Part shown: piece after piece, positions 16,600 to 25,302 of the stretch | Layout of the letters: the number at the start of each line of letters is the position of its first letter | How positions within the stretch are numbered: the stretch's first letter is position 1 | Source of the DNA: an uncultured Eubacteriaceae bacterium | GTDB lineage: Bacteria; Bacillota; Clostridia; Eubacteriales; Eubacteriaceae | Assembly: GCA_945867155.1 (NCBI GenBank) | Contig: CAMBHL010000004.1 | Location: 62,001-126,000, forward strand | Length of the DNA: 64,000 bases | Direction of reading: 5' to 3' | Program-made: the position numbers and the translations under genes | The notes under the pieces: generated by a model | The model's input: only the letters and a program-made list of their open reading frames with translations | Database searches by the model: none | Told to the model about the DNA's origin: nothing

Positions 16600-19500
16600 A
16601 TGCTGAGACTGATGCTTGGAAGGATGGACCGGTCGCGGCCGACTTTGACCCAGAGAATGGACCGGGAGATCGCGGCAAAACTCAAGGCCGGTTCCGGGCC
16701 GATGATGCTCATCGTGCCGGAACAGTTCACCCTGGGGGCGGAGCAGGCTTTAATTAAAGAAGGGCATTTGGACGGGCTGCTCGGCGTCGACGTTCTGAGC
16801 CTGAAGCGCTTGGCTTACCGCGTCTTCGAAGAAGTCGGCGCGCCGGCGGGCCAGATGGTGGACGCACACGGCCGCCAGATGATCATGACCCGGGCCATTT
16901 TGGAATGTGAAAAAAACCTGGAGGTTTATCAGAAAAGTGCGGCCCAGTCCGGCTTTCAGTCCAAGATGGCCGATTTTGTCGACGAACTGAAATCGGCTCA
17001 GTTTGGGACGGCCGATCTTGACGCGGCCCTTGCAAAACTCGAAGGTTCCCGGCTGTTGAGCCGAAAGCTAACGGACATTAAGGCGGTTATGACGGCCTAT
17101 GAAAATCTGCTGGGGGACGAACGGTTTGACGAAGCGGACCGTGCGGAACAGCTGGTCCAGGCCATTTTGAAGTCCGAAAGACTCAAACACACGCAGATTT
17201 ATCTCGACGGGTTCTACACGTTCTCCGAGCTCGATTTTAAAATCGTCGGCGCGCTGATTGAACAGGCGCCGGATGTGACGATGACCCTGATCACTGATGA
17301 TCTTGAAAAAGCGCGGGACGGCATGATTTTCGTGATCGCGGACCAGACAAAAAACAAAATGATCCAGATGGCCCAGGAAGCTGGAAAACCCTTTGAAATC
17401 ATAAACGTCCAGGATGCAGCAGACGATGACGAAAAACGCCGAGACGTGCCCGAAGATCTTCAGGCTTTGGAAGCCCAGTGCTTCGCCGCGGTTCCCGACG
17501 TCTGCGGCGCGGCCCCCCTGCACATTGACATCTGCGAATGCAGCGACTTGCGGGGTGAAGCCGAAGAAGCCGCCCGGCAGATCGTCGGCCTCGTCCGGGA
17601 CGGGGGCTACCGCTACAAGGATATCGGCATTCTCGTGGGCGACATCGAGCAGATGGGCGGCCCCATTCGCCGGGCCTTAAGCTTCTACGAGATCCCGTGC
17701 TTTGTGGACCAGCCCCAGTCGGTTGTCGGCCAGCCCCTCATCGACTGTCTGATCAGCGCTTTGGAAGCGGCGGCCCGCCATTTTGAAACCCGGGACGTGC
17801 TGGCTTTTGGCAAGTCTCTGTTTTCGCCGGTGCGCCCGGAGGACATGATGGACTTGGAAAACTACGTCATCGTCACCGGAATTAACCACAGCCACTGGCA
17901 GAAGCCATTTAATCGGGAAGCGCCGGATATGCCCCGGTCCCTTCAGGCCCTCGATGACATCCGGACGGTTTTGACCGCACCGCTCATTCAGCTGGAACAG
18001 GCTTTAAAAAAGGCGAAGACTTACCGGGAACACATGATGGCGATGATGGCTTTTCTCGACGGCTTGAAGGTCCAGGAAAAGCTCGACGCGTCTGCGGCTC
18101 AGGCCGTTTCGGATCAGGACTTTGAAAAAGCGTCTCGGGACAATCAGATCTGGAACGTGCTCATGACGGTCTTTGAGCAGATCGACACGGCCCTGTCGGA
18201 CGAAGCCTGCGATCTTGACGCGTTTATTCAGGTCTTTAAAAACGGGCTGGCGTCCTACGATATCGGCGTGCTGCCGGAAGACCCCGACGTCATCGCCATC
18301 ACCGATCCGTTCAGGAGTCGCCACATGGGCAGAAAAGTGATGCTCGTCATCGGCGCCAACGAAGGGCTTCTGCCGCCGGAATCCATTCAGTTTCCAATTC
18401 TGTCGGAGCGGGAGCGACGGGAAATGTCGGCGGTTGGTCTCGATCTTCATCAGGATAAACAGTATCATCAGATTCAAAATCAATACACCCTGTATCTGCA
18501 GCTGGCCTCGGTTTCGGAAAAACTTTCTTTTTATTACGCCATGAAAGGCGAGGACGGCAAGCCTCTGCGCCGGGCCCGGATTCTTTATCAGATCATGGCG
18601 GTCTTTCCCCAAATGAAGATCCGCTCGACGCTGCTCTTCGATCCGGAAAAGACCTGGAATTGGATCACCGGCTTCGACGGCACCAAAAACATCGCTTATT
18701 CCGAAGCCGCCGGCCGCACGCCGAGGGTCGTGGCCGTGGCCAGACGGTTTGAAGCGGCCGAGACGGTTCACAAATCGGTCAGCCTGACGCCGGCCGCCTT
18801 CGATTTAAAGCCCCATCTGGCCCAAAAGCTCATCGGCCCGGAATTGGTGCTCAGCGCCACAGACTGCCGGCAGTACAGCGCCTGTGCGTGGCGGTATTTC
18901 ATCGCCTCGGAACTCAGGCCTGTGCCCCGGGAGCCTTACGAAGTCACCCTGCCGGATATCGGCAACGTCATGCACCAGATGATCGATCTGTTTTTCAAAG
19001 AACTGAAAGCTCAAAAAGTTGAACTCGACGCCATGAGCGCGGCTGAAAGGGACGCGTGGGTCGAAGCCATTTTAGACCAGATTTTAAAGCAGATTCACGG
19101 CGCGGTCTTCGACAGCAGCGCGGCGTTTCATTATCAGGGCAGAAAGCTCAGGCGGATGGGGCGGCGGACCATGGCCGCCCTGGCTGAACACATGAAAAAA
19201 GGGCGCTTTCAGGTGGTGGACAGCGAACACCATTTCAAATATCCGCTGACGGCCGGCGATCTGATAAAGCCGGTGATGATCCAGGGCAGCATCGACCGGT
19301 TGGACCGCATGGAAAAGGACGGCATCAGCTATTACAAGGTCATCGACTACAAGACTGGGCACGACGCCATCACCCCGGCGGACATTTATTACGGGCTGTC
19401 TCCTCAGCTGCTGGCCTATCTTGAAGCGGCGGTGCAGTACGGCCTCGAGCAGGATGAGCAGGCAGAAGCCGCAGCCGGCTTTTACTTTTATATTTCAGAT

Positions 19501-19941
19501 CCGATCACGGACATCTCCGGCAAGACCGGCACTCAGGCTTTGAGCGAGCTCGAAAAAAAATTCCAGATGAAGGGGATTTTCCTCGACAATCCAGCGGTGA
19601 TCAATGCCCTGGACGACGAAGCTGAAGGCGCGTCTAACATTTTTATGAAAGGGCGGGCCAAATCGGAGTACCGCTACGACGGCAAAGGCATGAAAGCGGT
19701 GCTGTGGAAAAACCGCCGCAATTACGAAGCCAACGCCAGGGGCATTTTGTCCGGCAAAATCGCCCCGGACCCTTACGTGAGACAGAACGAAACCGCCTGC
19801 GACCGGTGCCGGTTTTCTGAAATCTGCGGATTTGTGAAAGAAATGGACCCGCGGATTTTCAGGGTTCTGGACGATTCGATGAAGCAGGCAGAATTGCTCG
19901 AACGCATAGAAAAGGAGCAGCAGAATGAAGTGGACCACTGA
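16600..19941 (+). CDS. addB: ATP-dependent helicase/nuclease subunit AddB (RexB)
   Basis: AddB is one half of the AddAB double-strand-break resection enzyme. The 1113-residue protein begins LRLMLGRMDRSRPT, where the Walker A of Bacillus AddB (GRxGSGKT) is replaced. In this it resembles streptococcal RexB. The C-terminal nuclease domain shows VIDYKTGHD. The Fe-S cluster cysteines appear as DCRQYSACAWRYF and the late CDRCRFSEIC group. GGAGG precedes the ATG. The gene overlaps addA by 17 bases, as expected for two subunits made together. Confidence 0.93.
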   Translation: MLRLMLGRMDRSRPTLTQRMDREIAAKLKAGSGPMMLIVPEQFTLGAEQALIKEGHLDGLLGVDVLSLKRLAYRVFEEVGAPAGQMVDAHGRQMIMTRAILECEKNLEVYQKSAAQSGFQSKMADFVDELKSAQFGTADLDAALAKLEGSRLLSRKLTDIKAVMTAYENLLGDERFDEADRAEQLVQAILKSERLKHTQIYLDGFYTFSELDFKIVGALIEQAPDVTMTLITDDLEKARDGMIFVIADQTKNKMIQMAQEAGKPFEIINVQDAADDDEKRRDVPEDLQALEAQCFAAVPDVCGAAPLHIDICECSDLRGEAEEAARQIVGLVRDGGYRYKDIGILVGDIEQMGGPIRRALSFYEIPCFVDQPQSVVGQPLIDCLISALEAAARHFETRDVLAFGKSLFSPVRPEDMMDLENYVIVTGINHSHWQKPFNREAPDMPRSLQALDDIRTVLTAPLIQLEQALKKAKTYREHMMAMMAFLDGLKVQEKLDASAAQAVSDQDFEKASRDNQIWNVLMTVFEQIDTALSDEACDLDAFIQVFKNGLASYDIGVLPEDPDVIAITDPFRSRHMGRKVMLVIGANEGLLPPESIQFPILSERERREMSAVGLDLHQDKQYHQIQNQYTLYLQLASVSEKLSFYYAMKGEDGKPLRRARILYQIMAVFPQMKIRSTLLFDPEKTWNWITGFDGTKNIAYSEAAGRTPRVVAVARRFEAAETVHKSVSLTPAAFDLKPHLAQKLIGPELVLSATDCRQYSACAWRYFIASELRPVPREPYEVTLPDIGNVMHQMIDLFFKELKAQKVELDAMSAAERDAWVEAILDQILKQIHGAVFDSSAAFHYQGRKLRRMGRRTMAALAEHMKKGRFQVVDSEHHFKYPLTAGDLIKPVMIQGSIDRLDRMEKDGISYYKVIDYKTGHDAITPADIYYGLSPQLLAYLEAAVQYGLEQDEQAEAAAGFYFYISDPITDISGKTGTQALSELEKKFQMKGIFLDNPAVINALDDEAEGASNIFMKGRAKSEYRYDGKGMKAVLWKNRRNYEANARGILSGKIAPDPYVRQNETACDRCRFSEICGFVKEMDPRIFRVLDDSMKQAELLERIEKEQQNEVDH

Positions 19942-22900
19942 ACAGGAACAGGCCATCGCGACCCGGCACAAGAACCTGCTGGTTTCCGCGGCGGCGGGAT
20001 CGGGCAAGACGGCGCTTTTGATTGAACGCATCCGGCGCCTGGTCGCCGAGGAACACATCGCTGTCGACGACCTCCTCATTTTGACCTTTACCCGGGCCGC
20101 GGCCGGCGAAATGAAGGAGCGGCTGACCCGGGCCTTCACCGAGAGTCTGAGAGAAACGGACCCCCAAAACAAAGAAAAGATTCACTGGCTTGTGAACCAG
20201 ATGCAGGTTCTGCCGACGGCGGCCATCGATACCTTTGATGCCTTCTGCGGCCGCGTGGTCCGGGAATATTTCCAGGTCGTCGACGTGGACCCGGACTACC
20301 GGGTCGGTGACCGGACGGAACTTGAAATGCTGTATGAAACGGCGCTCGACGACGTGTTTGAAGCCGCCTACGCTGAGATCCCTGATGACGGCGAAACGGC
20401 CTTCAGCCGCCTCGTCGACCGGTACGCGTCGGCGCGAAGCGATCAGGGGCTCCGGGATCAGGTGACGGCGTTTCGGACGTTTTTAAACGTCCTGCCCGAA
20501 CCGGAGGCGTGGTGCGAAGAAGCGGTGGCGGCCCTCAAAGACAGCGCCGAAGATTTTGCCCATTCGAAATGGCATGATTATTTTGCTAGAGAAAGCCGCC
20601 GTACTTTAGAGGATGCCGTCAGCGAGCTGAATCGGGCGAAAGATTGGATTTTAGACGATCCGGAACTTGAAAAAACCTGCGCCCAGCTGACCGCTGATGC
20701 TGCCATGGTTCAGGCGCTGATTTCAGCGCTGGATCAAGACTGGGAGGTCTTCACAGCGGCTCTGAAAGCCGCTCATTTTGACCGCTACAAGGGGAGCCGC
20801 AAAAACAAAGAAGACAGCGCGAAGGTCAAAAAATTAAGGGATCACGCGAAAAAGACAATCACCGACCTTCAGGATTTTTTTGACGCGCCGGCGGAAGAAG
20901 ACCAGAAACGGACGGCGCATATGGCCGATGTCATGGCCGGCCTCATCACCCTGACAAAACAGGTCGAAGCCCGTTTCACGGCCCTGAAAAAAGAACGGGG
21001 CATTCTGGACTTCGCGGACATCGAGCGCTATGCCTACACCATTTTAAAAGATCCGGATATCGCGGACAGCCTGAGACAGCATTACGCGGCGGTGTTCGTG
21101 GACGAATACCAAGACACCAACGCCCTCCAGGAAAGCCTGATCTCGCAAATCCTGAGGCCAGACAATTATTTCATGGTCGGCGACGTCAAACAGAGCATCT
21201 ACCGGTTCAGACAGGCGGACCCGTCGATTTTTATCCGCAAGTACCGGACTTTTGGAGAAGGCGGAAATGGTGCGGATCAGCTCATCACCCTCGGCAAAAA
21301 TTTCCGGTCGAATCCGGGCATCATCGCCGGGGTGAACGACTTGTTTGAAAAAACCATGACCGAATCCTTTGGCCAGATCCCCTACGACGACAAGGCCCGC
21401 CTGGTTCAGGGAGCAGCTGACGTCGAAGAACCGGTGCCGTCGGTGGTGCGGGTGTTCGAAGCCAAAAGTGACACCCACCTGATTCGGGAAGGGGAGTGGA
21501 TCGCAGAGCAGATCAACGCCCTGGTGGGCAAAAAGATCAAAATCGCGAAAAGCGGCGAAGAACACCTGATCCGCTATCACGACATCGTTATTCTCATGCG
21601 CAGCACCCGAAACCGCGGCGATCAAATTGCCCAGGTCCTTTCGGAACACGGGATTCCCGCCTATTTTGAAGGGGGCGCTTCTTATTTCGAAGTGCCGGAA
21701 ATCGAATGGGTGCTGGATTTGATCCGCATCATCGACAATTACAGACAGGATGTGCCTTTGATGACCGTCATGCTGTCGCCGGTCAGCGACTTTTCGGTCA
21801 ACGACTTGTCGGCGATTCGCGCAGCCGGCGGAAAGGGGACCTTTTACGCCTGCGTCGATCAGGCGGCGGCCCAGCCCACGGCCCTGGGAGACAAACTGCG
21901 CAGGTGGTTAGCCAAACTTAAACAGTGGCGTCAGCAGGCTTACGATATGCCGGTTTCGGATTTCTTGTGGCAGCTGTATTCAGAAACCGGGTTCTACATC
22001 TGGGCCGGGAGCCTGCCCGGCGGCAAACAGCGCCAGAAAAATCTCGACGCTCTGATTCAAAAGGCCGAATCTTATCAAACGACGACCCTTCACGGCATTT
22101 TCCGCTTTGTGGATTACGTGGAGCAAGTGCAGAAGCGCACTGAAGGGGATGATTCGCCGGGCATCCTCAGCGAAAATGACGACGTGGTCCAGATCATGAC
22201 CATTCACAAAAGCAAGGGGCTGGAATTTCCCATCGTGTTTCTCGCGGATTCGGCGAAATTATTCAACATGACCGATACGTCAAAGCCCGTCATTCTGGAT
22301 CAGGACCTCGGGATCAGTCCGGATTACATCGACGGCGAAAAACGGATTTCCCGGAAAACCCTGGTCCACCGTATCGCGGCCCAGAAAATGAAAATGGACA
22401 ACCTCGAAGAAGAAATGCGCCTGCTCTATGTGGCCATGACCCGGGCCATGGCCAGGCTTTACATCACCGGCAGCGCCGCCAATCTGGAAAAAGCGGAGGC
22501 GAAATGGACCCAGACCTGTGACGTTTCCCATTTAAAAGCGTGCAGAAGTGCGCTGGACTGGATCATGCTGGCCCTGTACCAGCCGGGCAGCAAAGACAAT
22601 GCCAGCAGTGCAGCTTACCGCATTGTGACCGAGGACGAAGATGCGGCGGCCGAAGCCGAAGAGCGTGTGCGGACGATTGAAGAAGCGGCTGTTTCCGAAG
22701 CCGATGAAAAAGAAATTTCAAGGCGGCTCGCCTGGCGCTATCCGCCGAAGAAAAAGCAGGTGCTGCCGGTGAAAATCGGGGTTACCGAAGCCGTGCGCCT
22801 GATGCAGAAAGGCGCGGAACAGAAAAAGCTGACCGAACGGCTGCCGATCCCGGATTTTTTGAGCGGCAGCGGGAAAAAGAGCCGCCGGTTTTCAGCCGCC

Positions 22901-23452
22901 GAACTGGGTACCGGGGTGCACACGGTGCTCAGTCATCTGACGCTTTCCAAAATGCAGGGCGTTTCTGAAAGCGCCGGTCTTCAGGTTTTGCAGGAAGAGG
23001 GGCAGGCCATGGTCCGCCGGGGACTCATCGAGGCTGACCTCTTTGCGGCCATCGAAAAAAGCGGTGACCTGGAACATGGGGCCCGATTTTTTGAAAGTAC
23101 CCTGGGTCAGCGCATGGCGAAGGCAGAAAGGGTCGAGCGGGAATGGCCCTTTGATCTGGCCGTACCCTCCGGATATTTCGGACTGAGCGAAAATGCCGAG
23201 CGGATTCTACTCCAGGGGATGATCGACGCCTGCTTTCTGGAAACTCAGAACGGCAAGACCGGCTGGATTCTTCTGGATTACAAGACCGACGATTGGCGCC
23301 GCTCTGAAGCGGGAAAGGCCCGGGCCCTCGCCCAGTATCGAAAACAGATCGGCGTCTATCGGGAAGCGTTGGAGACCCTGACGCCCTATCCGGTTTTTGA
23401 GAGCTACCTGTGTTTTCTTACGATGGAAACAGCAGAAAAAATAGAAAAATAG
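19925..23452 (+). CDS. addA: ATP-dependent helicase/nuclease subunit AddA
   Basis: AddA is the UvrD-type 3'-5' helicase and nuclease motor of AddAB. The 1175-residue protein has the Walker A SAAAGSGKTALL near residue 20, the Walker B FVDEYQDTN, the motif VGDVKQSIYRFRQADP and the late helicase motif MTIHKSKGLEFPIVF. The C-terminal nuclease motif is ILLDYKTD. The start ATG lies inside the end of addB and is preceded by AAAGGAG. A bidirectional terminator starts 8 bases after the stop. Confidence 0.95.
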   Translation: MKWTTEQEQAIATRHKNLLVSAAAGSGKTALLIERIRRLVAEEHIAVDDLLILTFTRAAAGEMKERLTRAFTESLRETDPQNKEKIHWLVNQMQVLPTAAIDTFDAFCGRVVREYFQVVDVDPDYRVGDRTELEMLYETALDDVFEAAYAEIPDDGETAFSRLVDRYASARSDQGLRDQVTAFRTFLNVLPEPEAWCEEAVAALKDSAEDFAHSKWHDYFARESRRTLEDAVSELNRAKDWILDDPELEKTCAQLTADAAMVQALISALDQDWEVFTAALKAAHFDRYKGSRKNKEDSAKVKKLRDHAKKTITDLQDFFDAPAEEDQKRTAHMADVMAGLITLTKQVEARFTALKKERGILDFADIERYAYTILKDPDIADSLRQHYAAVFVDEYQDTNALQESLISQILRPDNYFMVGDVKQSIYRFRQADPSIFIRKYRTFGEGGNGADQLITLGKNFRSNPGIIAGVNDLFEKTMTESFGQIPYDDKARLVQGAADVEEPVPSVVRVFEAKSDTHLIREGEWIAEQINALVGKKIKIAKSGEEHLIRYHDIVILMRSTRNRGDQIAQVLSEHGIPAYFEGGASYFEVPEIEWVLDLIRIIDNYRQDVPLMTVMLSPVSDFSVNDLSAIRAAGGKGTFYACVDQAAAQPTALGDKLRRWLAKLKQWRQQAYDMPVSDFLWQLYSETGFYIWAGSLPGGKQRQKNLDALIQKAESYQTTTLHGIFRFVDYVEQVQKRTEGDDSPGILSENDDVVQIMTIHKSKGLEFPIVFLADSAKLFNMTDTSKPVILDQDLGISPDYIDGEKRISRKTLVHRIAAQKMKMDNLEEEMRLLYVAMTRAMARLYITGSAANLEKAEAKWTQTCDVSHLKACRSALDWIMLALYQPGSKDNASSAAYRIVTEDEDAAAEAEERVRTIEEAAVSEADEKEISRRLAWRYPPKKKQVLPVKIGVTEAVRLMQKGAEQKKLTERLPIPDFLSGSGKKSRRFSAAELGTGVHTVLSHLTLSKMQGVSESAGLQVLQEEGQAMVRRGLIEADLFAAIEKSGDLEHGARFFESTLGQRMAKAERVEREWPFDLAVPSGYFGLSENAERILLQGMIDACFLETQNGKTGWILLDYKTDDWRRSEAGKARALAQYRKQIGVYREALETLTPYPVFESYLCFLTMETAEKIEK

Positions 23453-23460
23453 AGGAAAAA

Positions 23461-23490
23461 AAAGACTGAAGTTTTGGCTTCAGTCTTTTT
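23461..23490. terminator. Bidirectional terminator between addA and the BMC-like gene
   Basis: AAAGACTGAAG / CTTCAGTCTTT forms an 11-bp stem with a 6-base loop, with A- and T-runs on the two sides. Confidence 0.9.
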
Positions 23491-23492
23491 GC

Positions 23493-23837
23493 TTATTGAA
23501 TGCCGGCGAGAACCTGTTCACGGCTCGGGTGGTCTTTTTCGTTTAAAATCGCCTTGAGCGCCGTCTGAACCGAACGGATCTTGCCCATGATGCCGATGGT
23601 GATGAAGGACTGGGGACAGTTGCCGACGATTTCGTAGGCCCCGACATCGCTGGCTTTCACCGCGATATCTGCGCTGTACAGCATGTCCGGGATGCTGCCC
23701 TGGAGCAGCAGCACGGCGCCGACGCTGTCGTCGTTCAATTCGTCCATCGCCTTGCGCTGATCAGGGCGCATTTTGCCGCGGATGATCCGAAGGGTGTTGT
23801 CATCTGGTTTTGAGATAAACTGGTATTTGATATTCAT
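23493..23837 (-). CDS. BMC-domain (microcompartment shell-like) protein, solitary
   Basis: The 114-residue protein resembles BMC shell subunits, nearest in pattern to the EutS/PduU type. It shows RIIRGK, GAVLLLQGSIPDMLYSADIA, KASDV and ITIGIMGKIRSVQTALKAIL, the core of the BMC fold. The start at 23837 is chosen because AAGAGGAAG lies just upstream; a longer frame to 23912 has no ribosome binding site. No other shell or enzyme gene of a microcompartment is in the window. The neighbours are addA (convergent) and a patatin-like gene. It may be a remnant, a lone shell protein that works with a distant locus, or a BMC-fold protein with another job. Confidence 0.7.
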   Translation of the reverse strand: MNIKYQFISKPDDNTLRIIRGKMRPDQRKAMDELNDDSVGAVLLLQGSIPDMLYSADIAVKASDVGAYEIVGNCPQSFITIGIMGKIRSVQTALKAILNEKDHPSREQVLAGIQ

Positions 23838-23929
23838 TTGATCTTCCTCTTGAAATTGATTTTGTGAACCATCATTTGTATTCATCTTATAATGAATGGC
23901 ATCGGGATGCAAGTCATTATTTTACAGAA

Positions 23930-25243
23930 TTAAGCAAAATTTAGCGCTGTCTGCTGAATGTAATAGAAAGTGACGAGGCTCAAAATCATTTCCGGCGCTG
24001 CGTGTTCCCGGAAAGCTTCCGCTTTTTCAAGGGCGATGGTTTCCGGACGGATGGCGAGCCATTTGACACAATCGAAAAAGCTGGGCTCTGAAAAGGCGTC
24101 TGAGGGAGACGGCGCCGAAAGCTGCGTTTTTAAAACCTGTTCGGACCAATCCAAAATTTCGAAAATGAGCTGATCCGGCCCGTAAATTTTGAGTTCAGGG
24201 ATCTGGGCGCTCCAGGCCGTCATTTCAAGAAGCGCCAGAATTTTGTTGTCCGCGCGGCGCCATCTGGAACGGGCTAAAAGCGAGAGGATCTTCTCGAGCA
24301 CGTCGAACTGCTTCAAAGCGGTGTAGGGCTTTGAAATGCCGAGGAGGGCCATGAGCAGCTGACAGGCGACCGGTTCCTTGGGCGGGATGCCGATGTCTTT
24401 GACCATGTGGTCAAAAAAACGGTGGCTGCCCCGGGGATCGATGTAGAGCTTTTCGCCGACGAGCTGGTGCAGCGCCTTCAAGGTGTCCAGATAGCCGAGC
24501 TTCGTGTGGTGGCGGTGGCTTTCGCGCTGAGCGTCCGGATCATCAGAAACCGAGAGATCCAGGTATTCTGAGTTCTCGATGGCGAGAAAAGACAGGGGCC
24601 GGCGCTGCTTTTTAAAGGCGCGGCGGACGTCGGTCTGGGTGTAGCCGATGGTGATCAGCTTTTTGGAAGGAGAGACCACAGCAGAACGGAGGGGCAGCTC
24701 TGACAAAAAGCCGGCTTCGAAATAGGTTGTGTCCTGATTTTCCTGTTTGCGGAAAATGGGAAAAACGGCCCCTAAAAGCAGCGTCTGAATCAGCGTGCCT
24801 TCGGGAATGTCCTGAAGGGTCCGGCTGACGGCGCTGAGGGTTTCGGGGTCAATGAGAATCAAATTGAGGCGCGTCTCCGAACGGCGGATGACATCCTCGT
24901 CGAGATAGCGGGGCAGCGCCTTGAGAAGCGGAGCGGCCTTCTCGGAAAAAGTGTCTAAAAACTGCCGGCGAAAAGTTTCAAAATCCAGATCGGACCAGTA
25001 ATGAAGGTAAAGGCCGGCGATGCTGTCGTTGAGGGCCGTGATCTTTTCGAACAGGCCGTCAGCGAGGAAGGCGGAAATCTGATGGAAGTTTTTCTGGGCG
25101 ATGAGGGCGGCGCTGATATTGCCGGCCGAAGAGCTGGTCACCCAGTCGATGTGAAGGCGCACTTCGTCCAAGGCCTTCCAGGCACCCAGTTGAAAATCCG
25201 CCTGGGCGCCGTTTCCATTGAGAAGCAGTCCGTATTCCATCAT
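23930..25243 (-). CDS. Patatin-like phospholipase family protein with altered dyad
   Basis: The first ~190 residues follow the patatin pattern: an N-terminal oxyanion-type glycine loop (LLLNGNGAQADFQLGA) and a nucleophile motif SSSAGN with Ser39 in the GxSxG position, whose first Gly is Ser. The usual catalytic DGG/DGA is replaced by YFEAGFLSELPL (Glu176). The remaining ~240 residues are not recognised and contain no clear membrane span. The enzyme, if active, would hydrolyse lipid acyl esters, but the changed dyad makes activity uncertain. It reads in the same direction as murC and the BMC-like gene. AGGAA precedes the ATG. Confidence 0.65.
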   Translation of the reverse strand: MMEYGLLLNGNGAQADFQLGAWKALDEVRLHIDWVTSSSAGNISAALIAQKNFHQISAFLADGLFEKITALNDSIAGLYLHYWSDLDFETFRRQFLDTFSEKAAPLLKALPRYLDEDVIRRSETRLNLILIDPETLSAVSRTLQDIPEGTLIQTLLLGAVFPIFRKQENQDTTYFEAGFLSELPLRSAVVSPSKKLITIGYTQTDVRRAFKKQRRPLSFLAIENSEYLDLSVSDDPDAQRESHRHHTKLGYLDTLKALHQLVGEKLYIDPRGSHRFFDHMVKDIGIPPKEPVACQLLMALLGISKPYTALKQFDVLEKILSLLARSRWRRADNKILALLEMTAWSAQIPELKIYGPDQLIFEILDWSEQVLKTQLSAPSPSDAFSEPSFFDCVKWLAIRPETIALEKAEAFREHAAPEMILSLVTFYYIQQTALNFA

Positions 25244-25302
25244 TTCGCCATTTCCTTATTTCTTATTGATGTGATTGATTTTTGGTGCAGAATTAATCGC
25301 CA

